Shown here: piece after piece, positions 11,035 through 24,385 of the stretch
Numbering within the stretch: position 1 is the first letter of the stretch
Layout of the letters: every line of letters begins with the position of its first letter
DNA from: Undaria pinnatifida
Lineage: Eukaryota; Sar; Phaeophyceae; Laminariales; Alariaceae
Direction: 5' to 3'
Length of the DNA stretch: 64,000 nt
Assembly: GCA_012845835.1 (NCBI GenBank)
Contig: JABAKD010000016.1
Coordinates: 20,069,196 to 20,133,195, forward strand
The notes under the pieces: model-generated
The model's input: the letters and a program-made list of their open reading frames with translations, nothing else
Told to the model about the DNA's origin: nothing
Databases searched by the model: none
Translations under genes and position numbers: made by a program

Positions 11035-14000
11035 TCATCTTGCGCTTACTTTTAGAGAAGGAGCGGGAGATACAGAACTCGCCATGTCCTCCAACGGGAG
11101 GGCAAGGTTGCGTGGTGGGTATCTCACCGCAGGAGACGGGTGGGGTGGTTTGGGGTGCTGGTGGTGGTAGTGATGGTGATGGTTGTTTTATATTCCCTGC
11201 CATGCTAACCCCTGGAGAGGGTGGGGCTGTGAAAAGTCAGAAGGGCGGCGTGTGTGGTGGCGGTTAGATTTGCCCTCCTGTACTCTTTGATGGGACGTGT
11301 TCGCTCTTTTCCTCTGGAGGAGGTGGCGGGTGGGACGTTTTGGTGGTCTTCTGATTGTCGCTTTTGTACCCGCCATTCCACTTCTAGGAGGGTTCAGGGT
11401 TGTGATAAAGGGAAGGGGTGTGACGGTGGATGAACTTCCCCCTGCAATCTCTTGGATCATACGTGCTCTCTCTTACTCTCTCTTACCGGACGAGATAGGT
11501 GGAGTGCTTTAGCGCTGTTTTTCAGTCGATTGTTCTTGTTTCGTGCCGCATGTTCGTAGCCGTGACCACAGCAGATTTTGCGCGTGGTGGAAGTGGGTAG
11601 GTGCCGGTGGAGGCGCCGTCGCGGTCTGTTTTTTTGTGGCTGTGACTCTTGAGTTTTTAGCACATTTCTGCGGCGGCGGTGGCAGGGTTGGTTGCGGCTA
11701 TCGGTCGGTGGTCTGCCGTTTGGTTTGCGCCGCTCTTGAGCAGTTGCAGCGGTGCTCAAGATGTGCGCGATCGGTGGCAATTAAAAGCGTGGGTTTTCGT
11801 GTTGTTCTCCACCAAAAGGTTTGACGCCCCCCGCTCCCCTCCCCCCGAGGATAAAAAAGTGCTCGTAAATACTGCTACAGGCGTACGTGCAATATTATAC
11901 AGTAGGTTTAAAATCGATAAACAGATAAATGGCGTAAAGGCGTGAGTGGCATGCAGGTTGGTCGGTTGGTCGGTTGGTAGGCGAAGTCGAAACAGTGCTA
12001 GAATAACGCAAGTCCTACGGGTGTCGCGCGGGTACATTTGAGACTCTAGTACCTTGTTCCGTGCATGGTGTCGAATTGTCGTCGTTATTTTTGTTGGGGG
12101 AGAAGTACCAGGAGGAGGTATTATTGTTGTTATTGTACTGGCATAGCGCCCACTGAAAGTTACACAATTGATTCAAATATAGAGTACGTTGAAGTATTAT
12201 CATGAATACAATACGTTCCTCATATTTACGTCCAGAGATGTAAGGGGAGGGGGGCTGTTGAAGTATTCGGATGTCAAAACAGTCCACCACGATGCTGCGA
12301 TCTGATGGCACTAAGTTCACAGCAATGGCGCTTTACTCGCATGCCGCTGTAGATGGACTACTATGCCGCTGTAGATGGTGAGAGGAAGAGAGGAAGCAGC
12401 TTTTTGTTTTTTACTAAGATTACTATTTTTCTGTGACCAACAAGCAGGAGAGGATGGCGTGGTGTTCTAATTCCCAAGATCATTCATGGTGATGCCAATG
12501 GGTGCGCGGGGGGTTGTTGCTGTACCGTGTTCCTGTATTCCCTCGTAACCCCACTTTGTTGTTTTTTATCCCCGTTGTGCGTAGCTGAGACAGCGTTGGG
12601 TGGGCTCAGAGTCGATTTGTCACTTGTAGCAAGCAGAAGCACAAAAGGGATGTGGCGGTGGGTGGGTAGGTGCGGGCTACAACTCGCTCGCGAGCCCGAC
12701 GAACAACGAGCTGCGTAAAGGTCACCCCTTGATGGACCCCATGTCTCGCGGAATTCACACCAATATGGGCCGAAATAAAGGAACCTTGCGAGCATTAATT
12801 TGAATACGCACGTTTTCTTCCTGAGTGGAATATCTTGGTTTTTGGTACGATATGTACAGATATAACCAGCAGGGTTTGAAGTCATGCAGCCATCCAGATA
12901 TATAGGCCTACACGAACGTGCAGACATAGCTGGAATAGTAATAGGCATGCAATTATCCAGACATACATGCAGTCATACGCCTAGTGACCAATACCGTGTG
13001 TAGCCGCAAGAAAAAGCGGCAGTCGTCGTGGCGCGGACGTATAGAACGGCTGTTTATGGCGGCACGCAGAGTCTGCCGAGGTCGGCGTAGCAGTCTGTTT
13101 CCCGCCCGTTTTTGTCGTGACCAGCCTTTACCGATTCAACGTACTCGTGTCAGAGCGGCGAGTGTTCGCTCCAGGAACGCGGGGTATGGGGAGCGGGGGG
13201 ACGGTGGGGGTGTGAGAGGGCGTGGAAGATTTTTGCGTATGCCGTAATGCGCGCGATGAAGACCAAAAAAATGATGTTGAAAGTTATCATGTCTTGAGAT
13301 GTAATATATCTGGATCGCGTTCGCGAGGAGGGGGAGGAGGAGGAGGAGGTGGTCACTTATATGCTGTGAAAATATATCGGGTATGATGATTGTTGTGGTT
13401 GTAGACTACTATTATTAATAGTAGCTGTTCTGCTGCAGTCGGTCAACAACCAGGGTCCTTATTCCCGACACATTCCCACGGCACTGTAGGTGCCCCCCAG
13501 GAACCGATCTCGCAACTACATCTCTGCCCCCCCCCCTCTTCTTCCCTCTCTCCATCCCTCCAGCCCGCCCCCCCCCCTTCCCCTTCCCTCCTGTCCGCCC
13601 TCCTTCTCTTCCTCCCTCCCCCTTTCTGCTTCCCTCCTTCATGAACAATGTGTGGTTAAGAGCCCCTGCTTCGGTTTTCTTCACAAGGTGCTCCTAAATC
13701 GAGGTACTTGCCCACTGTAGTAAAGTACACCTCGCACCCAACTTGATTGGCATCCCCTCAGTTAATCCCGTCAGTGGTCAGTCTTTGGGTTCAACAGTGC
13801 CACGATATAGTATCGCGGCTCCTCCCTCGCTCCCTCCCTCCCTCCCTCCCTTCCATCGCCCCTCCCTCCGTCCCTTCCTCCCGCCTTCTGCTTCAAACCA
13901 CTCCGCGGTTGAAGCGTAAATTTTGCCACGAAACCAAGCACAGGTACAGCAGTAGACGCCAGCTACGGTAACGGGTGCTCGCAACAAAATACGACACCCA

Positions 14001-14520
14001 TCTCTTGCGCTCAATATACCTGACTCAAACCCAAGCATGGACGTTTCGAAAAATTAACGTGCAATCCGATGATGATGAGCATTCCATTGAGCTCGGCATC
14101 TGCCTGCTGTAGTAGTACTTCGTACATGTAGAACGAGGAACAAATCCTCCCAGGAGCAGTAGTAGTGGCAGGGTAGGTTTTCCAAGGATTCTGATTGGGT
14201 TGTTCGTCAGTTATTCTTCGTTCAGGAGCCTTGCCGGCCGGAGTACTGCTTTGCCTCAAACCGTGCTGGCCTTTCCTGCATCGTGGTATATACGCGCTCC
14301 TCTCCCGCGATCCTCCCTTCCTCCGCTCAGACGTCAAACCTGCGGCGTGCGGAAAGGGGGGGATTAATACCTGGCTACACTGTACTTGGGCACAGCTGCG
14401 GCTTCGAACTGCATTCTTGGAGGAAGGTAAAAAATCGATCAACGAAGAAGAGCAGCAGTACCAAGACCTTACGACTTGCTACCATGTAATCGACGCTGTA
14501 TTAGAGAGTTAACGCACACC
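11035..14520. other. 3' flank of kinase A, duplicated at 49762-53700
   Basis: No conserved ORF. Aligns in order with the flank of copy B: a TGCGCGATCGG/TGTGCGATCGG block (11762/50678), GTGTCGAA (12068/51192), TTTTCTTCCTGAGTGG (12812/51922), ATGGCGGCACGC/AGTGGCGGCACGC (13057/52124), CAGGAACCG before CT-rich tracts (13498/52619), and GCGGAAAGGGG (14348/53541). Reading frames in one copy are broken in the other, so it is taken as UTR plus intergenic DNA. Confidence 0.7.
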
Positions 14521-14526
14521 GTGCAC

Positions 14527-14915
14527 GGTCATAGTAGTGTCGAATACCTGGCACCACCAGCACCACGCACGTCGCACCACGAATGAACGCAGTAGTGGCA
14601 TTAGAAGCCGCCGTAACACCTGCAAACAGATTATTAGCAGCCCCCCCAACGTCTGCACGTCATTACAAGGACGAACTCGGTACCATAGCACCTGCAAGCA
14701 GATCAGCATCTACCACATACTACAGCAGTAGTAGCACGTTGTATATCATGAACACGAACGAACGAACGAACTCGGCAACACCTGCAAGCAGACCCGATGC
14801 CAGCACCCCGCATGTTCATACCACGAGAGCGAACGCGGTAACACCTGCATGCAGGAGAGCACCATGCACGCACGTCGGACCATGAACGAACGAACAACAA
14901 CGCGGTAACGCACTG
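14527..14915 (+). repeat. Irregular minisatellite, GTAACACCTGCAAGCAG unit
   Basis: Degenerate units built from ACGCACGTCG, ACCACGAATGAACGC and GGTAACACCTGCAAGCAGA, about five units. The same units end the 3' flank of copy B (54060-54315), marking the right boundary of the duplicated segment. Confidence 0.75.
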
Positions 14916-15870
14916 ACTGTCAGGATATCCGTAGTCTGCAACAATTTTCCTCCCCGGGGGGGGAAGAGGTGGGGGGGAGGAGGGGGGCGGGAGGGGATGG
15001 GGAGAGCGGGAGGGGGATGGTGGGGGTGGACTGAAGCGCGTGGGTGTGGCGCGTTCGTCATACAGCCATTAATAATTGTGCTCTACTGCTGGATATGTCC
15101 AATACTAAATATATCCACTGTATTCAGTACCAGGTAATATAATGCATTGGAGGTAGCGATCTTTGCAGCAACAAAAACGTTAACGGCCAACGAGAGTACG
15201 GTTGGCTGAGTTCCGACGCGTTGGAAAATTTAACGGGGACAATTGCTACCGGTATTATATTGGACTGACTCACGGAGCCCTCGAAACCGACCAGACGACT
15301 ATTATTTGAATGTTATGTTAACCTAGTTGGTAGTTGGTACGTATCGTGTGAGCATTGTATCCTGGCATGCCACTGTCGTTGTATTTTCATGTGTGTGTGT
15401 GTGTGTTCTTCACATTAAACCGTTCTTCTACTCGTCGACATCCAGCACACCCAGTGTCCGTACTGATTCTTCACCCTAGAAAGATCAGCTCTGTGGTCAC
15501 AAGCCACGACACAGAGATAATGCATCGTAATGCATTCGACAACGCAATGTCATGCCCTAGTACTGGGTACGACAGGCACAACATACATACGTATTTTCAT
15601 GTGCTATGTCGTAAATATGAAAATATAGATACATAATGTATTGTTACTGTTATGACCGCCGAACCAACGACACATGATATATCGTACGTATTACTAGCAT
15701 ATGATACGTGTATCACGGTATGTTATGCGTCTACGAAATTACACACCAAATATGAATGTCGCATGTAAGCACTCGTTATTACCAGCTGGTTATTACTACT
15801 CATTACACTGAATAGTGTTTTGCGGCGTGGATGCTAGTACAACAGCAGTACGTACTCGTACACGTTTTAG
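14916..15870. other. Intergenic, no gene seen
   Basis: G-rich tract (14957-15030), a TACCAGGTA 9-mer at 15128, a short GT run near 15392. No exon recognised. Confidence 0.5.
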
Positions 15871-15976
15871 GTCGACTCCAGCGTTCCGGCGATGCGTTCG
15901 AAGAGGTGGACGTGGCGGGCCTCGGGCGTGTCCTCACAGACAAAATGTTCTACTGCTGTAGTGGGAGTGATGAAAG
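15871..15976 (+). CDS. Isolated candidate exon, unrecognised
   Basis: 106 nt between acceptor CGTTTTAG and donor GTGAGA. In one frame it reads LQRSGDAFEEVDVAGLGR, then VLTDKMFYCC. The composition looks like real protein, not repeat, but no partner exon with a matching phase was found nearby. It could be a remnant of a gene. Confidence 0.3.
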
Positions 15977-17345
15977 GTGAGAAGCTTTGGAACACATCAG
16001 TACGAGTAGTGGTACTCTTCTTGTGCCAGGTAGACTATATTCAATATTATCTACTCGAGACAGTCAGCCCGTGTAATACTGCTTGGAATTGAACAGCAAA
16101 CAAAGCAGTATCGACTTGAATTTATATCAGGTGCATCATTCTAGTACAGCAGCAGCAGCAGCAGCAGTAGTTTACTTGCTCGCTATACTCGGTACGACAA
16201 AAAAATCTATTCGAATATTCAACAATCGTAGCTGAGAGGAGGTGGTATATGAGAGAAAGATGGAAAATGATCACCATTGGCTCGATTGATATGTGATTGA
16301 GTAGGCTCTACTGCTGTGGGTGCCAAACGCAGAATCTAGATGCTTTTTCAATCGGTTTCCTCGTTTTTCGGTGTCCCGCAAGCTTACCCGGTCCCCCTCT
16401 AATAATAATACGTGACCACGTGGCCCTGCGTGGCCGCTTATTTTCTTGCCTCCACCTGCACCTGTACCCTGTCCTTCGCGATGCCCTCGCGCCATTCCGC
16501 ACGCCATTGCTTGTGTACTCTCCAGCGCCACTAATTAAGTTTTCTTGCTGCGACTGTTTCTTTTTCTTACAGCACTCGACTCGAGGCACTTTAGAATTGT
16601 CAGCTACTGAAATGAATATCATCTTCGAGTTTAGACGAAAATAATAACAAGGCGTCTTTTGTACTGAAAATAGCCGAGGACACACCCTGCTTTCACACAT
16701 GAGAATTCCAGCCTGGCCAGAAATAAGAAACTCTTAACTGGTTTCGCGTACTCGTGCTATTTATATTTCTGCTGCGTATTCTCGCTTCCCTTCGTGGTCA
16801 TCCTTTGCCTCCTTTCCTCCCATGCTTGCTTCCCTCGAGGTATTGGCTCGCTACTTCTGTGTAGCTTCTCCCTTTACTCTGGACTCTGATCTGTAGCACC
16901 TGCATGGGCGTCCGTTGACCTTCCTTACGTGTTTCCTCTACTTCCCGTTAGGTTCGTGTTTCATACCCTGCCGTGCTGCTGCTGCTGTGCTGCTGCTGTG
17001 GTCTTTTCATAAGTTTTATTGTCAATTTTACTTTCCAGCTCAGCTCGTAAGAAGTTTACCCTCAGCGATCTTCGGGACAAGACGTCGTCACAGATATCCC
17101 CCCCCCCCCCCCCCTTCCTGCCGGTACGTGCCTTTATTTTTATCACGCGTAGGTAGGGTTGAGCTTTTCCACTTTTCAGCCTTTTCTTCTCGTCGGCTGT
17201 CGTCACCGATTTTTGCTATATCACGCTCTCGCGTTTCCTGTACTCGTATATTCCTCAGCTCCAGAGTGACTGGAGCCTGTCCTGGTACCACGGACTTGAT
17301 TATGCGAGGTAATGCGCAAAACAACAATAACAACAACAACAACAA

Positions 17346-17417
<72 letters not shown>

Positions 17418-19877
17418 CGATCACGAGTAGACTATACACCCCCTGTGTGCGACAAAATGAAGGCGTGGAGTGGGGAGGGGGAAGCAGAGCCGGGTGTGAC
17501 TTACACAGCGGTAGTACATACTATTAAAAGAAGTGCGCAGTTAGTATCGACGTATGGAGAAGGGGTCAGCCAAAAAGTAATGAAATACAAATATTTTGTG
17601 TTGGTCCGCATCATCTGTCTTGAAAACTAATAATGCCTGGTATGTACGTCTTTGCGCACCAAAACGGGCACTAACGTGGGTTGTGTCCCAAACATCTTCG
17701 CGCATTTCTCCAGCCCCCTTCGAACTCGTACCTTTTTCGTAACTCAATAAGCCAGGAATCAAACATAAAAGGTGTGGAGGAAAAGGTACGTAGATACCGT
17801 CATGTCTCCGATCACAAATGCCAACCATGAAGACGTGTTAACAAACGCCCGGTCTGTGCGACCTGACACGGCAACTGGGCATGACTCTTACTGCTAGTAC
17901 TTTGAATTATGTATTATTCAAGTCGCCTATGTTTTGTGATTTAGTACTACGCCGGCACAGGAAACGCCTTTCTTCCTCATTTTCGCTAGAATGTTCGGTA
18001 GACCACCAGCACGATTACCAGTAGACGCTAACTTTGGTATTCCTTACGAAGGAAGCACAGCAGCTTCCAAGGATCTATCATAGCACCAAACACAAGGTCC
18101 CGGCAATTTACAAATTGCCTTCGAACTATGATAGCACGCCGAAAAATTACGAAGTGCGCAGCGAAACAAGCGGCTGGAGATGAAAAATTACCACCGTACC
18201 CAGTTAGACTACTGCTGTATAGACCATGGTCAGGATTCTGATGGACCAAACCCCAAACTGCTGTTACCGTGGACAGGATCATACGTAATTCGTTCTTAGC
18301 TGCCACCAGTCCAGTGGTGTGCTGAACACAACGTATGTAGTACAAAAAAATGGAGAAATATCGATACACCTCGCCAACCGAAAACCCTCGTACCATCCGC
18401 GGGAAAACACCCCCAGCGCCTCAAGATTGACAAGCTGGCTGAGTTTGCTGGGGAAACCATATATCACCTAACCGCGTTGGGCCATCCAAATGAATCTCAA
18501 CCAAGAACTGAGTAATACGTCCTTGACAGAGTGGTCGGTCGCACACCTGAACCGGGCAGAAACAGCAGTCTGCTTGTCTGCTTGTGCTTGACATGAAATA
18601 CCGCATGCGCCTGACGCTTGAGGGGATATGGCCCCAAATCAGATCTAGAATATCGCGCAGACGAGGTACCACAACAGAGTGGCGCGCCACGCATGAAAAG
18701 CCGCGCATGGCACCAAAAATGGTTTACACATCGCGTGTTCCAAAAACACCACGTCCCGCGGCGTCAAAAAGCGGAACGTATGGCGTCAACATACGAGCGC
18801 TCCATCACAAAAAGCAAATTACTTTTTGTAGTTAACACCTGGTACTGCCGTGGTTCACATGCTGTGTCGCAGCAATAAAACATGAGATATGACTCGAACG
18901 CGAAGGTAACCCAAGTAATACAAGTAACACGAGCAACCCAAGGGTATTACCTCCGAGTACGGCAGGAAGAAAATGAAAATAAAAATAGGGAAACCGACGG
19001 TGACGAGAGTAGTTCTTGTCATACTGCTGACAGACTGTCAGAGTGTCATACTGCACTCACTGTATCACCATCGCTTTGGGCACTTGCTGGCAACGAGAAT
19101 ACCTCGCAATGTAGTCTCTGCCTCAGGATACCGACAATAAGGAAACCAAAGCTTCCAGGAATCCCCAAATAACACCAATAACACCAATAAGAACAGCTGA
19201 TCTAGACAACAACCACGATGAATGAATGATACCACCGCTTTACCAGAATACGCACTTCGAAGGGACCCGCTTCGGTCACAGAAATACAGAAATGTCGGCG
19301 AGACTATGTGGTCGGAACGAGGTCATTCCCCAGGGGCGGTCCGGTTTCGCGAACCTTACCCGCACAAACCGATGTGTAGGCGTGCACGCCTTTAAAGCAA
19401 ACACATCAATCCGACACTTGCACAAAGAAAAGGCAATATCAGCCCTCGGGAGCGAATATATGACGGAAACAAGCGCCCGTGTCGTAAAACCAGATTGCGG
19501 CCGTCACTCCAGTATAGCTCACCACTTTTTTTGACAACATGGTTGACAAACTCTTGAAATTATATATTATGCCCTTACCCGAACCCTAACGGAGTAAAAC
19601 GCCACCAACCCATGTAGGGCGAAATCCCTTTCGGTCTAGTACACAGTAGTGTGCATCAAATATGGTCTCGAAAATGTGGTAAAGCTCTACTCTCTACGAC
19701 ACGACCCGAGCTCCCTCAGACGACTCTATAAAATCTCCCCTCGCTCATAGCGACAGAGGTTTGTGGAGGCACCTCGTTGCCATATGCACGACAGACCAAT
19801 CGAGTCTCGGCCTCGGTCAACGCCGTCCAAGACCAAGACAAGGCCGACATCACCGAAGGAGGCGACCTTAATACAGG
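15977..19877. other. Gene-poor stretch
   Basis: Holds a CAG/AGC run (16146-16168), a C run (17098-17113), an AAC microsatellite (17325-17418) and otherwise unique-looking sequence. A minus-strand frame near 18415-18480 reads FPSKLSQLVNLEALGV, resembling one leucine-rich repeat, and is too short to call. Confidence 0.4.
17325..17418 (+). repeat. AAC microsatellite
   Basis: About 90 bp of AAC triplets with two AAT/AAA interruptions. Confidence 0.95.
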
Positions 19878-20057
19878 TGTTAGCAAGTAGTGATATCCAC
19901 TAGACTACTGAGTCACGTGATTAAGTATAGTGCTAGTGCCATGCCACCGGCATCGATGGGCGCTTTTCGAGTTATTTAATTGATTCTCGCCGACTTCTCT
20001 GAACAGCGATCTCCGGGGCCTTCCCTTGCCGCGCACTGCAGCAGGAGAACACTATCA
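19878..20057 (+). mobile_element. Candidate solo LTR (copia-type)
   Basis: 180 bp that begins TGTTAGCAAG and ends ACACTATCA, the TG...CA form of an LTR, with GTGATATCCACTAGAC near the start. Just upstream is a frame reading SVNAVQDQDKADITEGGDLN that may be the end of an internal region. No second LTR, RT or target-site duplication was found in the window. Confidence 0.3.
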
Positions 20058-21330
20058 TACCCCTTCATGTACGTGTCTAGCACGCACGCTCGCAAATACG
20101 AAACATGCAGTCTGTGAGAATTTCAGGCGCTCCTGCCCCCTCCTCATTAGGGCGGTGCATGCCATGCCTTCGCTTTTGCCGTGAAAAGGGTTCGGCATTT
20201 TCTTCCCTAGTCGACTACGAGCTGGGCCGGCCTAAAAGCGGACAAAGGTTCTCAAAGTCGTATCTCGTGAACCAATGCAGATTGGACTAGACACAGCTGA
20301 GTTCATCGCCGTAATCGGCCAATCATCGTGCATAGGCAGTCAGCACCACGTGGCCACCTGCCACCTTCTTGGCCGTCATTTCACAAAATGACTACTTGTA
20401 GGGTTGAAAATATAATTATATTCAGAGCACATTATACTGGGTTGAAAACCGTTTGATGCAGCGGAATACCGCGCACAAATATGATACGAACTTTTTTTGC
20501 TCCGAAGACGTTTCCGAAAGCTCTAGCGCCACCGCCTTTACGAGTTAGGACCTGAAAATTGGAAGCGCATCCCCTCACATAACATTGCACATGCAGAAAA
20601 AAAGTGTATAAAAACTCCTGAGGCTTCGTTTTTTTGACTCGATCTCGCCGAGATATCCGCGAAAACTCAAAAGCACCAACTTTTCCAAATCAAATTCGTA
20701 TTAAAATCGTCGTTGCTGACCAAGGTGAAATTTGGTGTGAAAAATGCTCAAGACTCGAGAAGAACATCGATATAAGTTCAGGTTCCATTGCCCATTTCGC
20801 CACCCATCAAGAGATATGACCAAAACTCGACGTTATATATAGATCGAAGTGTTTTCGACAAAAAATGGCGAAAATGGCATTTCTGCGATGCCCCGCTCAT
20901 TTTCGACAATTTTGATCTGAAATTTTAACGACGTATTAGAACCGCACGTGCACTCAGACGTAAACCGGTCACATATTTTTTTTTTCTTCGTGTTCCGCAA
21001 GTTATGGGCACTTTTGTATTTTTTCGGATCGTAATATCGTTCATATATCTCGGACAAGAAAAAAAAAAAAAAAACAGCCCGGCTTTCCATATGCCGGCTG
21101 GTCTATGATCAACATCGTGTCCAAAAATCGAACGTAAATGCGTTGAATCGAGCGGGGCATGGCCAATTTACGTCTCTGGCAGTTACTTGGCTGGCCCAGC
21201 TCGTATTAATAGAGACGAAGTGCGCATACACACGCTATGCAGACCGGCCCTCTCTGCGTGTGCATTTCCTTGTCTGCACACGAATAACTCCCTCGGGGTG
21301 GCTCGAACTCGCAAAATCGACGCGTGATGG
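20058..21330. other. Intergenic, no gene seen
   Basis: AT-richer than the neighbours, with poly-T runs and two blocks around a GAGATATCCGC/GAGATATGACC word (20650, 20810). No exon recognised. Confidence 0.4.
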
Positions 21331-21339
21331 GTAGTTTTT

Positions 21340-21830
21340 CTTTCATTTTGCATCCCATTTATTTTCGTAGCCCTCTTCTCGCGCTCCCTCCCAGTAGTAA
21401 CAAGTCAGATCCGGGGTCACATATCGGGCCCTCGTTCCCCCTCCCCACTACGGTACGTACCTTCGTGTTTTTTTCGCGAGAAGAATCAGCATTTCCTTCA
21501 CTCGTCGACTCGCGTCGAATTGCACCTACCAACGCTGCTAGACGCTCTCCACCCACGCTGCTAGGCGCTCTTGGCAGCTGCCCCTTTTTTTTTTCTTATC
21601 CCATTTATTATCCTCGCACTTCTCTCGCCCTCCCTCCCTCCCTCCCTCCCAGTGCTAACAACTCAGACCCGGGGGTCACCTAGCACGCCCTCCCCCTCCC
21701 TGCCCACTACGGTACGCGCCTTTACTTGTGACACGAGAAGACTTCAGCGTTTTCTGCCCCCGTCGACTCGCGTCGGGTTGTACCTACTCACGCGGCTAGG
21801 CGCTCCCAGTAGTTGATCCCTCTTTTTTTT
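21340..21830 (+). repeat. Tandem repeat, period about 255 bp
   Basis: Two units. Shared words: CATCCCATTTATT / ATCCCATTTATT, CTCCCTCCCAG, CCCACTACGGTACG, GTCGACTCGCGTCG and GCTAGGCGCT. A reverse-orientation fragment lies at about 22615-22675, where GGGAGGGAGGGCGAGAG and AATAAATGGAAT are the complement. Confidence 0.8.
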
Positions 21831-22003
21831 CATCACGGTGGGAATCGAACTCAAGGAAGGACCAGCGCTGTTAATGGTAATAAACAGGGATGAATCCTTC
21901 AAAAGGGTACAGCATGGCGGTGCCCGATTCATGAGCCGCTCGGAAACAGCATAAATATAACTTTCTTTCCCAAAACCGTCAGATTATCCCCTTACAAGGA
22001 TTT

Positions 22004-22430
22004 ATGGCTTCCACGCACAAATTGCCCGCCCGTCCGCCCCCCCCCCTTCCGCGCCCCCTCCAACCCCGCTCACTTTTGATCAAAACCAGGCCCCCACGTC
22101 CTTCACAACTCCGCCCCCCCCTCACCGGTTATTCGACTTACAGGATTCACTTGATAAACGGATACATTTCCCTCCACAGCTATCAGATTTGGTCCCCCTC
22201 AGAAACGGGTTTTATAGTTTCCGCGCGCAGACTGACTAACATCACCCTGTTGACCCTGATAGCTACACTGTACCAGGTAGTTGTAAGGGGAGTCGCCGAC
22301 CTATATCCTAAATGAGGACACACAACTCGTAATACGCGCGATCGGAGTATCACACACAGCTTGCAAAGATGAGTTTCGACGAAATCTTCGATCTCACAGC
22401 TGGAGTGTATTTTCATTTTTTATAATATAT
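22004..22430 (+). repeat. 430-bp repeat, second copy at 42064-42513
   Basis: Very similar to 42064-42513 over its whole length, including CAAAACCAGGCCCCCACGTC, GGGGAGTCGCCGACC and GAGTTTCGACGAAATCTTCG. Differences are mostly in C-run length, plus a 7-base gain (CCAGGTA) at 22273. The other copy is inside an intron of kinase B. Confidence 0.9.
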
Positions 22431-24035
22431 TATACCTGGTAGATATTACCGCTCTTGCCTGCGTACCGCTCAGGTTTGGCATCATATACAATACCTGGTA
22501 CTCTGTACAGGTTTTAGAGTACGGGCGTAACAAGGCTTTTCTCGCGACACACAACAAAAAGTACACACCGTACGGGGGAACGGGGAGCAGGGCCCGTTAT
22601 GTGGCGTCACCGGATATTAGTGACCACTGGGAGGGAGGGCGAGAGTAGTGAGAGGATAATAAATGGAATGGAAAAAATAAGTTTATAAAAAGGCGTTAAC
22701 TAGCCGATTTGACCGCTCTTAACCCCTTTAGAGCCCCCAAACCCCTCCCTATAGTATTTCCACGAAATAATATTTTCACTTGTGAAGGCCTTTGAGACTC
22801 AATTTTCTCTTGTCGTCGATCCTCGTAGACCGGGTACATACCCCACCACAACAGCGGGCTTCCACACCAGGCACTTGACCAGGTAGGGGCCCGTGTATAT
22901 TATATTGTATATGTAGTATATAGAGACAAAAAAAACTCGGCAATGGTAGCGATGTTTTCAGGCGCCTACCAATAGCGTCAGCGCGCAGAAAAGCACTGCG
23001 CGACTAGGATCATGTTGCGCCTGCCCGTCCCATGCGCGTCTTTGCACTGTTGTTGTTCAGGCGCTGATTTTATCACCGCCCCAGCCAGCAGTGGCTGATG
23101 CGCCGCAATCATCAATTTCCTTGGTCAAGTTTTCCTCTTTTAGGTAGTCTTACAGGGGGTCAACCCCTTTGGGGCCCAAAAAACGCGATTAAAACAATCG
23201 AGATGCAAGTCCTTGCCGCCTGTCAGGTCTAGTCTGAGCGTGCAGCGGGACGAGTAGCATCATGCTGTTGTGATCGGGCGTCGTACAGCTCCTTCTCCTT
23301 CGAATGCAGTTCTTTTTTACGCAAACCAACCACCCCCTACGCCTGCAGCCCGCCGTGCGTTTTGAGGTAGGTGCCGTATTCGTCAATTTATTTCGCTAGT
23401 AATGTTTCGGTCTTGAGATCCAAAAGGGTCAAGAAACGTTCGTTTGGCTTCCAGGCTCAAACTCGAATTATATTATGCGCTCCTTCTCCGGCGTTACTAT
23501 TGATGGCATAAGTTCGCATGATACGAGGTAAATGATGGTTTCACTTCATCAACTCAAATGCAACCGTTTTCAGATTTTCTTGTTTCATATTTTTGAAGCG
23601 TACCGCGACCCCATCCCGCGTTGACGTTGCGCCGGTCAGCCGCAACCGAATCTTGTACTATCATCATCTACACGCGTCTACTGTCCACTGCCCACCAGGG
23701 CGTCAAGGCGATGGAGAGCACCTCTCCTTCGATTGTTTACCACATCGGTTTTCACACAACATTCGTGGCGAAGGAGCAGCAGTTCATTGGCAGCAGGGGA
23801 CGTTTTTTGTTTATCCTCTGGCGGATGGGGAAAAGTAAAGCCTTAAGCTCACCACACTTCTACGTATTTCATACACGTCGTGTGTCCATTCAACTCAACT
23901 GCATATTCGCAATCCAGCGCTAGCTGGCGGGTCCGTCAATTCCCAGGTAGCGACAGTCGCGAGCTGCTTTTTTATACTTATCTTACTTGAGTGAAGAAAA
24001 AATGAAAACGCCATTAGAGCATGTCACAGGCCGAC
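22430..24035. other. Intergenic, dispersed repeats only
   Basis: Two TACCTGGTA 9-mers (22433, 22492), a reverse fragment of the 255-bp repeat, and from about 23835 a sense copy of a repeat found inverted at 25768 and 56583. No exon recognised. Confidence 0.4.
23835..23940 (+). mobile_element. Dispersed repeat family R2, partial copy
   Basis: Matches the complement of 25841-25955 and 56660-56780: GCTCACCACACTTCTACGT, TTCAACTCAACTGC, AATCCAGCGCTAGCTGGCG. Confidence 0.7.
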
Positions 24036-24385
24036 GCCGGTGGACCGCCGGCTTGGCCCGGCCCATCATATTTTCATGTAGTGGGCTCATATTTTTTTTC
24101 ACAGGACGGAGAGGCGGATGGGCCGCGGCCGGGCCCGGTCGGTCAAATTTTCAGTGACTGAATCGCGGCCCGGGCCGGCCCGTCAACGTGTTAAGATAAT
24201 GGGTCGCGGCCGGGGCCGGCCCATCGAATTTCAAATTCTTTGGGCCCGACCCGGACCGGCCCGGCCCGGCCCATCAATTTTTACAATTTGTTGACCCGGC
24301 CCGGCCGGCCCATGACATTCGCAGGGAGGCCCACGAGACACGGGCTCTATATGGGCCGACCTGCCATTTCTGTGAGCCGACCCAT
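24035..24385 (+). repeat. GGCCCGGCCCAT minisatellite, first block
   Basis: Repeats of GGCCCGGCCCATCA separated by AT-rich spacers of about 15-25 bp such as ATTTTCA and ATTTTTACAATTTG. Confidence 0.9.

Noticed and set aside
10553..11203. 216-codon minus-strand frame over the kinase A tail
   Set aside because: Shadow of the GC-rich tail exon; no splice or homology support.
12984..13247. 87-codon Arg-rich frame
   Set aside because: The matching DNA in the B flank (about 52080-52315) does not keep the frame.
16915..17430. 171-codon frame ending in poly-Asn
   Set aside because: The Asn run is the AAC microsatellite and the rest is CT-rich with no splice or homology support.
18415..18708. Minus-strand exons of a leucine-rich repeat protein
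   Set aside because: One LRR-like stretch (FPSKLSQLVNLEALGV), no second repeat in phase, stops around it.
21834..21900. tRNA gene on the minus strand
   Set aside because: GAGTTCGATTCCC resembles a T-arm only; the cloverleaf does not close.
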